This document shows positions 10,040 to 20,694 of a stretch of 64,000 nucleotides of DNA, piece by piece. The stretch's first letter is position 1. Each line of letters begins with the position of its first letter. The stretch spans positions 8,173,501 to 8,237,500 of the forward strand of contig JAUIMM010000135.1 of assembly GCA_031769625.1 (NCBI GenBank). The letters are read 5' to 3'. The position numbers were made by a program, and so were the translations under genes. This stretch comes from Taudactylus pleione. Lineage: Eukaryota; Chordata; Amphibia; Anura; Myobatrachidae. Under the pieces are notes generated by a model. That model had not been told where the DNA came from, did no database searches, and was given only the letters and a program-made list of their open reading frames with translations.

Positions 10040-10660
10040 GATATTAACCATCAGCAGGCATTGTAGCTTGAGCAGCTAGTGTTGTGTTTCTTGCAATGCA
10101 ACATTTTTGTCAAAGCTTGTCATGTTCTTGGTCTTAAGAATGGTATAGTGGATGCCTTTTCCAGGTTTCAGTAGGTTCATGGGCTTTGCGTCTGAGGCTA
10201 ACTTGATCAGTGAGCTCTGCTCTTCTTATGTTTGGCAGCTGATTGAGCCGGCATAAAGTGCTTAGCACCGCAATTTCTTGCTCCTGGTATATTGAGATCT
10301 TATCAGGCTTCGTAGGCCAAATGGGAAGAGCTTACTGTACCTCACGATGTGGGCATTAATTGATCTTTTATTTGGGGCTCTATGTTGTGGGCCTCTTTCT
10401 TTTCCCGGGTTCACAGACTCCCAGATCTTACTAAAAGCTGTTTGATAGTGAAAGCTCTTAGGGGTTGGGTTCAGATGGCCCCCTCTTCTGTTGATAGGAG
10501 GAGGCAGATTGACCTTCTCTTGAGGTTAATGATGGTGGTTGATGTGTTGTTGTTACATTTGTCATTCATCATGGCTTTCCATTGTGCTTTTAGAATTTTG
10601 AACCTAGTTGCCCCCTCAAAGACTATAGCTGGCAACATGCTTCTTTCTGGCTGATGACAG
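10040..10660 (+). pseudogene. Second DIRS/Ngaro-like remnant: RNase H end plus tyrosine recombinase start
   Basis: Around 10100-10160 the sequence reads HVLGLKNGIVDAFSRFQ, the C-terminal RNase H signature. From 10382 an open frame reads HRLPDLTKSCLIVKALRGW, then DRRRQIDLLL and FHCAFRILNLVAPSK, matching the start and first catalytic box of Ngaro/DIRS recombinases (the arginine in AFRILNL). Stops and frameshifts separate the parts, and the C-terminal half is gone. It differs from the element at 6366, so it is a separate family. Confidence 0.65.
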
Positions 10661-10678
10661 TGTAGGTGAGAACTTGGT

Positions 10679-10790
10679 GTTATAATAATAATAATAATAA
10701 TAATTTTATTTGTAAAGCACTCTTTCTCCGATAGAACTCAAGAGACTTGAGTCATATAGTTTGAACATTATCAAGCTATTTAGAAAACAG
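10679..10790. repeat. (TAA)n tract at the end of a dispersed repeat
   Basis: About nine TAA units (10680-10704) run into TTTTATTTGTAAAGCACTC, a sequence type common at the tail of vertebrate interspersed repeats. A similar (ATT)n-plus-tail arrangement occurs in the opposite sense at 41935-41990. Confidence 0.6.
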
Positions 10791-10929
10791 AAACTATGAC
10801 CATAATAAAAAGTTGGATATGCATGAAAACACAGAGCCCATATACAAATATATTGCAGTAATACAAAGAGTGTGGCAACCATTCTGGGTTATAAGTTACT
10901 AGGATTATTTATCAAACTTCCAAAAGATC

Positions 10930-11265
10930 CAGTTGAGGCAGCCATTTTTGGTGCACTAGATAGGATTTCATTGAGCAAAATGAGGAATGCCTAGAACTGA
11001 TGGCACACAATGGGACAACTAAAAGTACTAGACAAGGTCCTTGCAAATACTTCTGAACCATTGCATTGTTAATTCTACACAGAGCACCAGGCAAGGCAGC
11101 CATGTTATTCACACTACATTGGTTGCATTACAAGAAAATGACACATTCCAGGACAAAATGAGCAGTGAGCTGTCAGGATACCCACCGCATAGATAATTCA
11201 ATAAGTTACTCATACTGCCCTTTAAAGTACCAGGTAAGGCAGCCATCTATGGTGCACTACATAGG
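10930..11265. repeat. Imperfect tandem repeat, about 145 bp
   Basis: The block AGGCAGCCAT...GCACTACATAGG recurs near 10937, 11094 and 11234, with similar sequence between. No frame or RNA structure was recognised. The flanks 10790-10930 and 11265-11450 show nothing further. Confidence 0.5.
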
Positions 11266-11465
11266 TTACAGTGGGGAAGGATGAGCAATTCACAGAAGTT
11301 AACATTGGTGGGAAATAAGTGACAATAAATGGAAGAGTTGAAGTGGAAACCATGAAGATGCAGTAAGGAGAGAAAGTAGGAGGCAGTTTCAGCATAGAGC
11401 AAGTAGTTATATTTGCTTATACGTTTGGCCAACTAGGTAGAGGCAAAACTTCCAGCTCAGTATTC

Positions 11466-11896
11466 GACCTATGCTGATGTTTTCAGCAAACACCCTTCCC
11501 CTGCATGGAGCCTATGCTTCTGCTATTGAGCTGATTCCTTGGTCCAAGATCCCTAAGGGACTCTTAGGGGTTTGTTTACTAAAGTGAGAGTTTTTAGAAG
11601 TGGAGATGTTGCCCCTAGCAACCAATCAGATTCTAGCTATTATCTTCTATGTGGTGCTAGTTAAATGTTAAGTAGAATCTGATTGGTTGCTATGGGCTAC
11701 ATCTCCACTTCTAAAAACTCTCACTTTAGTAAATATACCCCTTATTTTCTCTCTCTCTTTCTGAACTTACAGCCATGGAGGAAAATATTTCTGAAAAGCT
11801 TGAAACATAAGGCCCTCTAAATCACCAGTTGGTGCTGGTTTGTTCTTTGTCCCAAAAAAGATGGGGGACTTCGGCTCTGCATTGATTATAGAAGTT
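11466..11896 (+). pseudogene. Gypsy pol, start of reverse transcriptase
   Basis: YADVFSK, then in the next frame LPLHGAYASAIELIPW and IPKG up to 11566. After the MITE the frame resumes with SLSLSELTAMEENISEKLE, then a stop, then a shifted frame through the region before CIDYRS. These are the linker and first RT motifs of Ty3/Gypsy pol. Confidence 0.7.
11567..11741. mobile_element. Harbinger-type MITE in gypsy pol
   Basis: 175-bp element flanked by TTA on both sides (11564-11566, 11742-11744). Its long inverted repeats begin GGGG and contain TTTACTAAAGTGAGAG and GAAGTGGAGATGTTGCCC. Removing it with one TTA restores the pol frame (KGLLFSLS). It has no coding capacity. Related copies are at 36122-36293 and, more decayed, near 38130 and 44400-44480. 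A 3-bp TTA duplication is characteristic of PIF/Harbinger transposons. Confidence 0.85.
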
Positions 11897-11899
11897 TTA

Positions 11900-13426
11900 G
11901 GGGTAAATTTACTAAGAATTGTGTCCTTGCTCCTGTCTGTTAATTTTTAAACACAGGTAGGAACGTTAAGAATAGGGAAATTTAAATAAAAAAATTAGGG
12001 AATTTAGGGAATTTACCAAGCTCCCATGTTTGTCAGGAATGTATTTCCCGATGGTGCTTGTGATCATATGTGATTGTTCTTACCCATGTTTTACCCCCGT
12101 GTTTCCCTCTCGAACAAGCAGCCTGCACATTTCAGTGAGATACGTGCAGGTTGCTTGTGTGTTTGTGTGTGTAGCTAAATGAGTAATTAAAAAAAAAATT
12201 GGCTTCAAAGCTTAACCAGCCCCAGGCTTCTAAGCCAGTCCTGGTTCTAAAAATACGGGGGAAAAAAGTGTAGGGTATCCCGTATTGAACCAGCACTGGG
12301 CTCCTAGTGCCAGTCCTGGTTTTAAAAATAGGGGAAAAATGGGTGGGGCTTCCCTTGTTTTTAAACTGGCACCAGACTCAAATCTAGCTGGAGTGTACTG
12401 CCACAGCCAGGGTTCCCTTTCACTGGGTCTTCCCAGCCAAAGAATTAACAGCCCAAGCTAGACAGCACAAGCCAGGAATTTCAGGGGAGGTGGGGAGCCC
12501 CCAATAAAGGGGTCTCCCCTCTTCTGAGCACCCTAGGCTTACGCTGATGCCCCGGGCTCTTCCCTGCACCCCTGGCGGATGGGTACAGGAGTACTAGTGT
12601 GAAAATTAGAATTATACTATTGTTTTTTACAGTAGAACTACAGGTGCCAACATGCCTGTCCTTTGGCACTTGTGAAACTACAGTTGGTAGCAGGCGGCCG
12701 GCACACGTAGCCCCACTGTAAACATTTTTTAAAAACAGACAGTACACGCACACTGTGGAATTTAAAAGTTTATTACATATCTAACACACTCACACATACT
12801 TATCTTCTACCAGATGTTCACATCCTCTTCTCCAGTAGAATTCCCATGGGTTTACCTGTGAAAAAAAAAAAAACAACACTCACCTACCTCCTGGCGTAGC
12901 TTCGGTCCCCTTCTCCTGTAGGCTCCGCAGAATTTGGCATAACAATCCATTTCGGACATGTAGAGATGCATACGTTAACAACACATACATCTCTAACACA
13001 GTGAATGACATTGTCATTCTCCAGGCCCGCCAGACAATTAGAGGCCTGACTACAATTACTGATACAGTTACAGTTACTGATCTGTGTATGTTTCTGCTAG
13101 ACACGCTACTCAGGAGGGGGTCTATTTGTGATTTCTATTTTTACACCTTGTTTGGTTTTATTACAACTGTGATTCTAATCATGATTTTTGGTAAATTCCC
13201 ATGTTGTATTCCAGTCTAGGGAAAGTACTGCTGTATTCAGATGATGGCGTATTCATTTCTAGTTCTATTTTCGGATGCATTTAACTTCAAAATTGGCCGT
13301 GATCACCTCTAAAGATACAGGAAATACCCCCGTTTTTTTCATAGAAAATTCCTGTGTTTGGAAAAATGGCAATATACCCCCGTGATTGCAATCTTGGACC
13401 AACACGATCCTTAGTAAATTTACCCC
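11900..13426. mobile_element. Non-autonomous Harbinger-type transposon, 1.5 kb, in gypsy RT
   Basis: Flanked by TTA (11897-11899 and 13427-13429). The inverted ends match over GGGGTAAATTTACTAAG and on for about 40 bp with mismatches. Taking it out with one TTA joins DYRSF to NQITM in frame within the RT, proving a nested insertion. No transposase frame was found inside; the small frames at 12481 and 12880 show no domain. The interior has two similar segments (CCAGTCCTGGTT..AAAAATA near 12233 and 12314). Confidence 0.8.
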
Positions 13427-13429
13427 TTA

Positions 13430-14030
13430 ATCAGATAACTATGAAAAACCAGTACCCTTTGCATATAATTCCAGAACTATTCAACCAGTTGTGAGAAGCA
13501 GATATATACACCAAAATTGACTTTCAACGGGAATATAATCTAGTCCAAATAAAGCAGAGAGACAAGTGGACAACTACATTTAACACACATACTGGGCATT
13601 AAGAACACTTAGTAATGCCTTTTGGGTTCAGTAACAACCCTGCAGTTTTCCAGTGTCTAATTAATGATGTCTTAAGGAACCTTCAGAAGAGATTTATTGT
13701 TGCTTACTTTGATTACTTTGATGACATTCCTGTATTTTTAGAAGCTTGAGTAAATAATCTATTCGCCAAGTTGGATAAATGCAAGGCTTTCTAGGCTACA
13801 TTATCTCAGCTCATGGATTCTCCATGGATCAAACTAAAGTGAAAGCCATCCAAGAATGGGTATAACGCAGCAGTCTAAAAGACTAACAGTGATTCTTTGG
13901 ATTTGCAAACTACTATAGGAAATGTATAAAAGGATTCTTTTCAATAGTAGCTCTATTAACTGCAGTCACCAAGAAAACAGTAGACTCAAACTGAAATCTA
14001 GAGGTCATCAACACATTCATTAAATTAAAT
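13430..14030 (+). pseudogene. Gypsy pol reverse transcriptase body
   Basis: Reads [39 protein letters not shown] and a catalytic box [10 protein letters not shown], then GFSMDQTKVKAIQEW and FFGFANYYRKCIKGFF, the standard Ty3/Gypsy RT to RNase H order. Several stops interrupt it. The catalytic box carries a perfect 9-bp tandem duplication (TTACTTTGA, 13704-13721) that inserts three residues next to the aspartates. Confidence 0.8.
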
Positions 14031-14059
14031 AAGCATTCTGTACCACTTCAGATTTAAAA

Positions 14060-14879
14060 ACCTCTATTGATTGCAAAATGTTATTGCATAATGTATATAT
14101 ATATTTATATATAATCAGTAATTTGGAGTTGTGCACCAGTGATTTGTCTGTTTTTGTGCCTGCAATAAAGTCTCAACAGGTAGTACCTCCCATTATATAT
14201 ATTCAGGGTGTGCAGTCCAGGAATCTTTCCTATACACTACAATTAATGTCCTTCATTGCACACCTGAGGGAAAGGAGACGCCTTCAGCCTGGACTAGCAC
14301 CCCTCCCTTATTAGTTTAAGAGCATGGAATCTAGTATTGTTATGCACACTAGTAATAGGCATAATTTGAGGTAAGTCCTACAAGTTATATACTGTAGTGC
14401 AACTTTGGGTTGATTTTAGGGGCGTGGGTCCCCTGGATTGCTTTGGTTGGTTTGCTTCAGGGCATCACATTATAACACATTCTTCCTTTTTTGCACAATT
14501 TTAACACTTTACTGTTTGTTTTTATTATATTTGTATTTTCACCTTTCTATGCAACCACAGCTGCTCTTACCTTTCTTACTTCACACTTCACTTTTCTCAT
14601 TATAGAGATGCCCTGGGGTGGCTCGGCTGTGCCAATTTAGGGGTGTCCTGAGCTCTGGATTTGAACCATAGTATGTTAGGAACCTACCCTACAGAGGTTA
14701 CCTGGATATGGTGGGTAGGCCAATAACCTTGGCCATGATTATGCTTAAAGCCTCTATTGATTGCAAAATTTTATTGCATAATGTATATATATTTATATAT
14801 AATCAGTAATTTGGAGTTGCGCACCTGTGATTTGTCTGAATTTTGTGCCTGCAATAAAGTCTCAACAGGTAGCACCTCC
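14060..14879. repeat. Direct repeats of about 130 bp flanking a 560-bp core
   Basis: 14060-14190 and 14750-14879 are close direct copies, each with CCTCTATTGATTGCAAAA at the start, a TATA-rich stretch and GCCTGCAATAAAGTCTCAACAGG near the end. They sit where gypsy RNase H should be. They could be very short LTRs of a miniature element or a duplication; neither TG...CA ends nor a target duplication was found. Confidence 0.5.
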
Positions 14880-15027
14880 ACTTACCAAACTGGTCTATTA
14901 TCTCTGAATCCTATGATACCTATGGCCATCATTATTGTAGTACTGTCTAGAGATTTATCTATGCAATTAAAACAAGCAAAAAACAGGCTCCCCCCAGACT
15001 ACCAGTTCCAAATCAATTGTACCAAAA

Positions 15028-15395
15028 GTGCTAGGGTCTGAAGTTCTTCAAGAAGCTCCTGGCCACAAGAAGTCTGGCCATCCTGGAATTAGCAAAACTC
15101 TTCAGGTGGTGTCCCAGCCACTTTTATGGCCAGAAACCTGTGAAGATGTTTACAGTTTTGTCCAGTCATGTCCAGTCTGTGCTCAAGTAAAGTCTCCCTT
15201 AAAGCACCTCTGGGTCTGTTGGTAGCACTACCTAACCCTAAACTTCCATGGGCTCATATCACCATGGATTTCATAATCAATGTCACCCTGTCCATGGGTA
15301 TTAATACCATCTGGATGGTGATTCATAGGTTCAGTAAACTGTTAATTTTGTCCCCTTAGAAGGCCTTCCTTCAGCCCAAAAATTGTCCAGTCACT
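15028..15395 (+). pseudogene. Gypsy integrase, zinc-binding domain and start of core
   Basis: Reads EVLQEAPGHKKSGHPGISK and SFVQSCPVCAQVKSP: the H-X4-H...C-X2-C zinc-binding module of retroviral-type integrases. After a frame change it continues PNPKLPWAHITMDFI with the first core aspartate, then LEGLPSAQKLSS, where similarity stops. The rest of the core is missing. Confidence 0.8.
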
Positions 15396-16640
15396 GAGCA
15401 TGAAGATGGCTCTCTGCAGCCCCTTGCTTACAGCGTGTCTCCCCAGCATGGTGGATCATGAGCACACCAGAGTTCCCTCCAAGACAACAGTATGGGCGCA
15501 GCCATGTTGGACTCTTTCACCTGACGCTCTTCCTCCACTCAGAGTGCAGCTCCCAGACCAGCTGATCACAGCATCCAATCCCTGGGGATCCACCCCTATA
15601 AATTCTATTTCCTGACTGGCCCAAATTGCCAGTACAACATTCCTTCTTGCTGAAGTTACAGCTCTGTGCTTAGCTCACAGGTACTCAGTATCTGAATGGT
15701 CCCAGTCCGTCATAACCAGTTCCTAAATCTCGTAAACAAATCTCCAATACCATCTTGCACTCCAATCTGGTTTTACCGCTGAGACTTATTCTTACGGCCT
15801 CATTCAATACCTTCAAACATCAGTCTCATTCAATACCTCCAATCATTGGTCCCATCCAATCATTGGTCTCATTCATTACCTTCAAACTTCAGTCTCATTC
15901 AATAACTCCAATCATCAGTCCCATACAATCCAATCATTGGTCTTATGCAATACCTTCAAACATTGGTCTCATGCAATACCTCCAGTCATTGGTCCCATCA
16001 GATACCTTCACTCATCTGTCCCATCCAATACCTCCAATCATTGGTTCCATCTGATACCTTCAATCATCGCTCTAATCCAATATCTCCAATCATCGACTCC
16101 ATCTGTCATCTCCAAACATTGGTCCCATCCGATACATTCATCATCTCAAACAGATTCAGAAATCCAATTCATCATCATCATTCTCAAACAACTCCAGGAG
16201 CATAACTCATCATCATTGGTCTCAAATTGATTGAGAACTTCAAAATATCTCCATCAGTCTCCAACCAATTCAGAACTCCAGTTCATCACTATCAGTCTCA
16301 AACCAATCCAGCTCTTCAGTTCAGCATTATCGGTCATTCCAGCCCTACTCAACAACCCAGCATCATCAGTCCCAACCCAATTCTGCTGATCTATACAGTA
16401 TCATTATCTCCAGTTCTCATTCCTACTTGCTGTTAACAAAGACATTGCATTCCTGTCCTCACCTTCAGGCCCATCATCCTGCAGGGTGCCATTCTAGGCA
16501 CCCTGCTAGCAAGTGAGGCTAGCAGAAAAAAGCTCAGAAGGCCAGACAAAATGATTCCACGAGGCTTATATGGCCCCCGGGCCTGAGGCTCCCCATCCCT
16601 GCTCTACAGCTTCCCTACTCCACACCTGATACATGTGTAA
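15396..16640. repeat. Foreign insert in gypsy integrase with a CAATC-rich minisatellite
   Basis: From about 15755 to 16430 the sequence is an irregular tandem array of roughly 25-35 bp units built on TCATTCAATACCTTCAAACA and CCAATCATTGGTCCCATC. The frames across it (rich in H, S, I, P) reflect the repeat and are not proteins. 15396-15750 and 16440-16640 look like LTR- or UTR-type sequence (GGGGATCCACCCCTATAAATT near 15585) but were not classified. Confidence 0.55.
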
Positions 16641-17060
16641 GTCTTGGCTCAAGCCTCCCAACTTCATCCACACCTCCAAAGTCGCCACTGCAGCCTTTTA
16701 TGCCTGTTCCAACCAACTCTAACCCTCAGACATGACATGCAAAGCCCAAACAAAGGCAAAGGTTGCAAGCTGACCATCATGGCAAGGCATTCCAATTTAA
16801 AGTAGTGGACAGAGTTTGGATGGCCACTAAGGATCTCCAGCTTTGACAACCTTCAAGGAAATTCAGTCATAAATACATTGGCCAACCTACTGTACCATAA
16901 TTAAGAAAATTAACCCAGTATCACACAAATGTGATGACTTACCTCTGTTTATGAAAATCCCCAGAGTTTTTTATTACTCATTACTGAAACCTGAATTTTG
17001 GTCCAGAACCTTTTATAGGAGACCTACTCCTAAGCCTCCTCCTGTAAGTGTTAGCTCCCA
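16640..17060 (+). pseudogene. Gypsy integrase C-terminal domain
   Basis: Short frame segments read VVDRVWMATKDLQL, KYIGQPT and LLKPEF, and then RRPTPKPPPVS. This is the order of the integrase C-terminal SH3-like module (DRVWL..., the K.GP region, SLLKP) that ends Ty3/Gypsy pol. Numerous frameshifts are present. Confidence 0.65.
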
Positions 17061-17269
17061 GATGAAACATCTGTATACAGTACCTTCATCACTGTAGTTC
17101 ATTTAATTATGAATTGAATATAAGAGTCCTTCACTTGTGATGAGGCAACATTTCACACAGGAGAATGAATGGTCAGGGTTTGGGCTGTAGTTGCTCTCCA
17201 AAAAACACCATTAGGATGCCATTAGATTAGAGAGAGTTGTAGTAGGTAAGCAGAGTTGGTGGGAAGGGT

Positions 17270-17745
17270 GACTGCTTTTTATAGCCTTAATTGAAAGCTG
17301 CCATGATAGCAGAAGGCAAAATTTTTACACAAAACAGAAAAGAAATATGCCCGTGCTCGGTTTTACCCAGCTTTCAGGCTATAAAAGGCCTAGTTGGGTG
17401 TGGCTAACAGCCAGCCTCTGTATAGATGTGTCCCTCTGTATCTAGGAGGTGAGTACATTTAATTGCAATGTAATGATGTGCTGGGCATATATGCTAGTGT
17501 TAGGGACATGCAGAAAAATGGGGTCCCTTGATGCTGGGCTGAGGCTTAAATGCTTTGATCAAATCATGACAAAATCCCCTTTGTTTTATTTGCTGCACAC
17601 ACATAAATTTGCAGTATATTATTGTCAGCGCCAATAGCAAAAGTTTTTCTGTTTTGTATACATTTACGGCATTAATATTGCCATGCTGCTGGTACCATGT
17701 ATGATATGGGTGAAACCGAGCGCAGGCATATTTCTTTTCTATTAC
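17270..17745. repeat. Inverted-repeat (fold-back) element
   Basis: 17334-17372 is the near-perfect inverted complement of 17708-17745 (AAAAGAAATATGCC...CTCGGTTT). A second inverted pair lies beside it (TTTTATAGCC near 17278 and GGCTATAAAAGG near 17376). No transposase or target duplication was found; probably a MITE of unknown family. Confidence 0.55.
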
Positions 17746-18299
17746 TGTACTTACTCTGGGTGTTTTCATGTCCCCTTTATCTGCACTCCAAAAAATAAAA
17801 ATAAATAAGTGGAAACTTTTTTTTTTCTGGTGACAAAATCAATCTGCAATCTTTTACAATTCAATTTAAATAATATTTCACAAGTGTGTGTCTTGGAGAG
17901 GCAATATATATTACCATGCTAACTGTAGGTGCCCCCATAAGCTGCACCCTATAAAAGTAATAAAATTGGAAAATAGACATTTCTTTTCAGGTGTTAAACA
18001 AAAATCTCATCTTTTAGTAAAACTGCATGGTAAAGGTAACAGGTGTAAAAAATGAAATCAATCATGAATCAGTCGATAGCCAGTACTAGTGCTGGCAGTC
18101 ATACTACTTCAACATCTACTTTTAAAATAGATCAAGAGAAAAAAAGGTGTACATTAACAATGGAAAACAATCCAAAGAGAAAGAAGAGGTTGTCTTATGT
18201 GGTGCACATTGATGAAACATAAAATATAACTTTATTATTATGAATATTTAAAAAAACAACAATATAAAATAAAAAAGAAAGAATTGTGTATGAAACAAA
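17746..18299. other. Unassigned A/T-rich sequence
   Basis: A short serine/threonine-rich frame with KKR clusters occurs at about 18052-18220, but its start and end show no family match. Nothing else was recognised. Confidence 0.3.
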
Positions 18300-19134
18300 A
18301 ATATTGTGATATTAAAAACTGACTTTGCAGAGAGGCAGCAGGATCATGGATCTCCGTACACAGATCCTTCCTATTACCGCTACCACTGCACTTACAAGCT
18401 GCTCCTGCCCGCACTGACCATCTCGCGGCCCCATGACCTACTGTGAACCACCGGCCACCTATGCAATGGCCCCCAGGGAGCATCCCGAAGACCGGACCTC
18501 TACTGGGCTCCCAGCCACCATTGCTCCCCTGCAGAGGTGTCCCTGCATAAGCGGGAAGTGCTGGACCACTTGCCCACTATAAGAATGCCGGGCTACTCAC
18601 CCTACAAGCCGCATGGCTCTCCCTCCTTGCCGGGTAGAGAGCTCTGTACTGAAGGGGCACATTTCCTCTTCAGCCCCTGTCACAGGGGACACCGGCAGCC
18701 ATCTTGGAAAGCGCACAATGGACCTGAAGTAATGCAGCTTGCCTGCTCCAGCTGCCAAGGCAAGCATCTCTAATTATTCCCTATTTCTACCCCTCCTTCT
18801 ACACATATCACAAAACAAGAGTAGAGGTAGCAGAGACTCCCCACAGCACTCCCTGAGATACCATTACCCCCCTTTGAGATCATTTAATCTTTGAGTCAGA
18901 GTTTCTAGCTAGGAATCTGTCATTAATGAGAAGGTTCCTGCTTTCATTTTCTTAGATCATCAATGATGATACATTATTTTATGTGACAAACATCACGAGA
19001 TATCAGATTATTTGGATGACTTAAACCGCAAAGTGTTCTATATTATTGGCTGGACAGTGTTATCCTAAGGTCTTAAGTGACTGCAAAAACCACTACTGAT
19101 CCCTAGACCACTTGCTGTGATCTAACACCATCTA

Positions 19135-20031
19135 GTGGTAATGAAAAAAATCACTACAACTTCTACACCTGCTCAAACTCCACGTACACGTTCTGGGAAA
19201 AAAGCGGTCGACGCTACATCTCTTATCTCTACTGATTTACTCCCTAGTTCTTCCCGATCTATGTCTGCTATGGATACTAATAAATCACTAACCTATGAAG
19301 ATGTGGTTCGAGCCATAAAAGACACCATTACCCCTATAATGGAGTAGCAGACTAATAAATTTGCCGCAGCAATTAAAGACCTGAGAGAACATCTAGACTC
19401 TACAGACCTCCAAGTAGTTACTAACCAGCATAAAATTGAAGAACATGAACAAGCTATTTTTGAATTACAACAACAACTGGACCAGGAGCGGAAAACTACA
19501 CTTCATCTTTTAAATAAAGTATACGACTTGGAAAATCATTCTCGGAGGAATAATCTCCATATAGTAAGCCTCCCAGAACAAATAAAGGACCCGGAGCTTC
19601 TCTCTTTCTTGTATAAAGATTTATTAGAATTATTGGAACTATCCTCAGAATTACCTGACTTTGCAGTCGAAAGGGCACATAGGTTGGGTCCTTTTCATGA
19701 GAATAAATGCCCTCAAACGGTTATTTTCAGATGTCTTAATTCGGCCCATATGTCAGCAATATGGTCTGCAGCTTGTAAAAAGGGTAATCTTGAATGGCAG
19801 AATCATCATCTGCTAATGTTTCAGGACTATTCTGTGGAAGTGTCCCATGCACATAAGGAGATGGCTCCTGTGTGCTCAAAGCTGATAAAAGCCCAGAGGA
19901 AATTTGCACTACTCTTCCCGGCGAGGCTTAACCTTTTTCAGGATTTGGGTCCGAAGGAATTTACAAACGGTGCAGATGTGATGGCTTATCTGGAAGAGGA
20001 AGAGGCTGAGTCCACAGCTTCATCTACCTGA
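19135..20031 (+). pseudogene. LINE ORF1 protein (L1-type RNA-binding), one stop
   Basis: One frame encodes the whole protein except for TAG at 19345-19347 (codon 71). The N-terminus is basic and Ser/Thr-rich. About residues 75-135 form a heptad-rich coiled coil (EEHEQAIFELQQQLDQE), followed by DLENHSRRNNLHIVSLPE, the RRM signature of L1 ORF1p, and a C-terminal domain. ORF1p trimerises and coats the element's RNA. Length (about 298 codons) is normal for L1 ORF1. Confidence 0.85.
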
Positions 20032-20694
20032 ATGGGCAACGTATACAGTTGTTTAGATGATGTGTGGTATTACAACTTTATGCCCAGTCAAATGTCTGTT
20101 TACTTGGTTATTCATCAACCAATACGGTTACAATTTATTTATATGCATTTAAATTTATGTCCGATATTCTCTTACCTTTTTTTTATTAAGCAGAATATGT
20201 CATATAGTTATTTCTATCGCAAACTATGGAAAATTGTTTAGAAAATTGTATTCTGGAAAGATTGACATTGTTTCTTAAAAGTTAATTTCTATGACATTAG
20301 GCAATTATGTCACTATGTAAGGTTTTATTATGCAGTGAATACTTCTCAGTATTCCACTATGTTAATCACTTTAGGTAGTTTATTTACACTTCTCCAAATT
20401 ACTATATTTACACTTGTAGGGCTCACTAAGAGCCACTTGCTATTTTCTAAATTTGTTTCTTATCTGTTTTCTATATGTTTTTATTAGAACTTTTCTTTCT
20501 TTTTTACTTTCTTTATTTTCAAGAATTGTCTTGCAAAAATGTGTTATTTAATAAGCACTCTCTACACACATTACCATTGGGAACAGGGACAGGTTCTCCC
20601 TGTGATTATTATGTATGATCTTCTGGTTTTAAATACACGGAATACACTAGACATGAGTCAGTCAAAACTTTACCACCTGTCTATTACTTATGTG

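Larger units (their letters stand above)
11460..17060 (+). mobile_element. Degenerate Ty3/Gypsy retrotransposon pol, repeatedly interrupted
   Basis: Pieces of one pol gene occur in the correct order: the protease-RT junction (11466-11896), RT (13430-14030), the integrase zinc finger and first catalytic region (15028-15395) and the integrase C-terminus (16640-17060). Two insertions with clean 3-bp duplications split it (11567-11741 and 11900-13426), and more foreign DNA lies at 14060-14879 and 15396-16640. No LTR pair was identified. Stops and frameshifts are common, so it is an old copy. Confidence 0.8.

Noticed and set aside
14640..14670. tRNA-derived SINE B box (GGATTTGAACC)
   Set aside because: No matching A box at the proper distance and no cloverleaf; a chance match.
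15755..16436. Frames with NTFKHQSHSIP-type repeats as a repeat protein
   Set aside because: Three overlapping frames all follow the same DNA minisatellite; no start or domain.
18537..18773. 78-residue frame in the LINE leader
   Set aside because: Short, no motif, and located where L1-type elements have a GC-rich untranslated leader.
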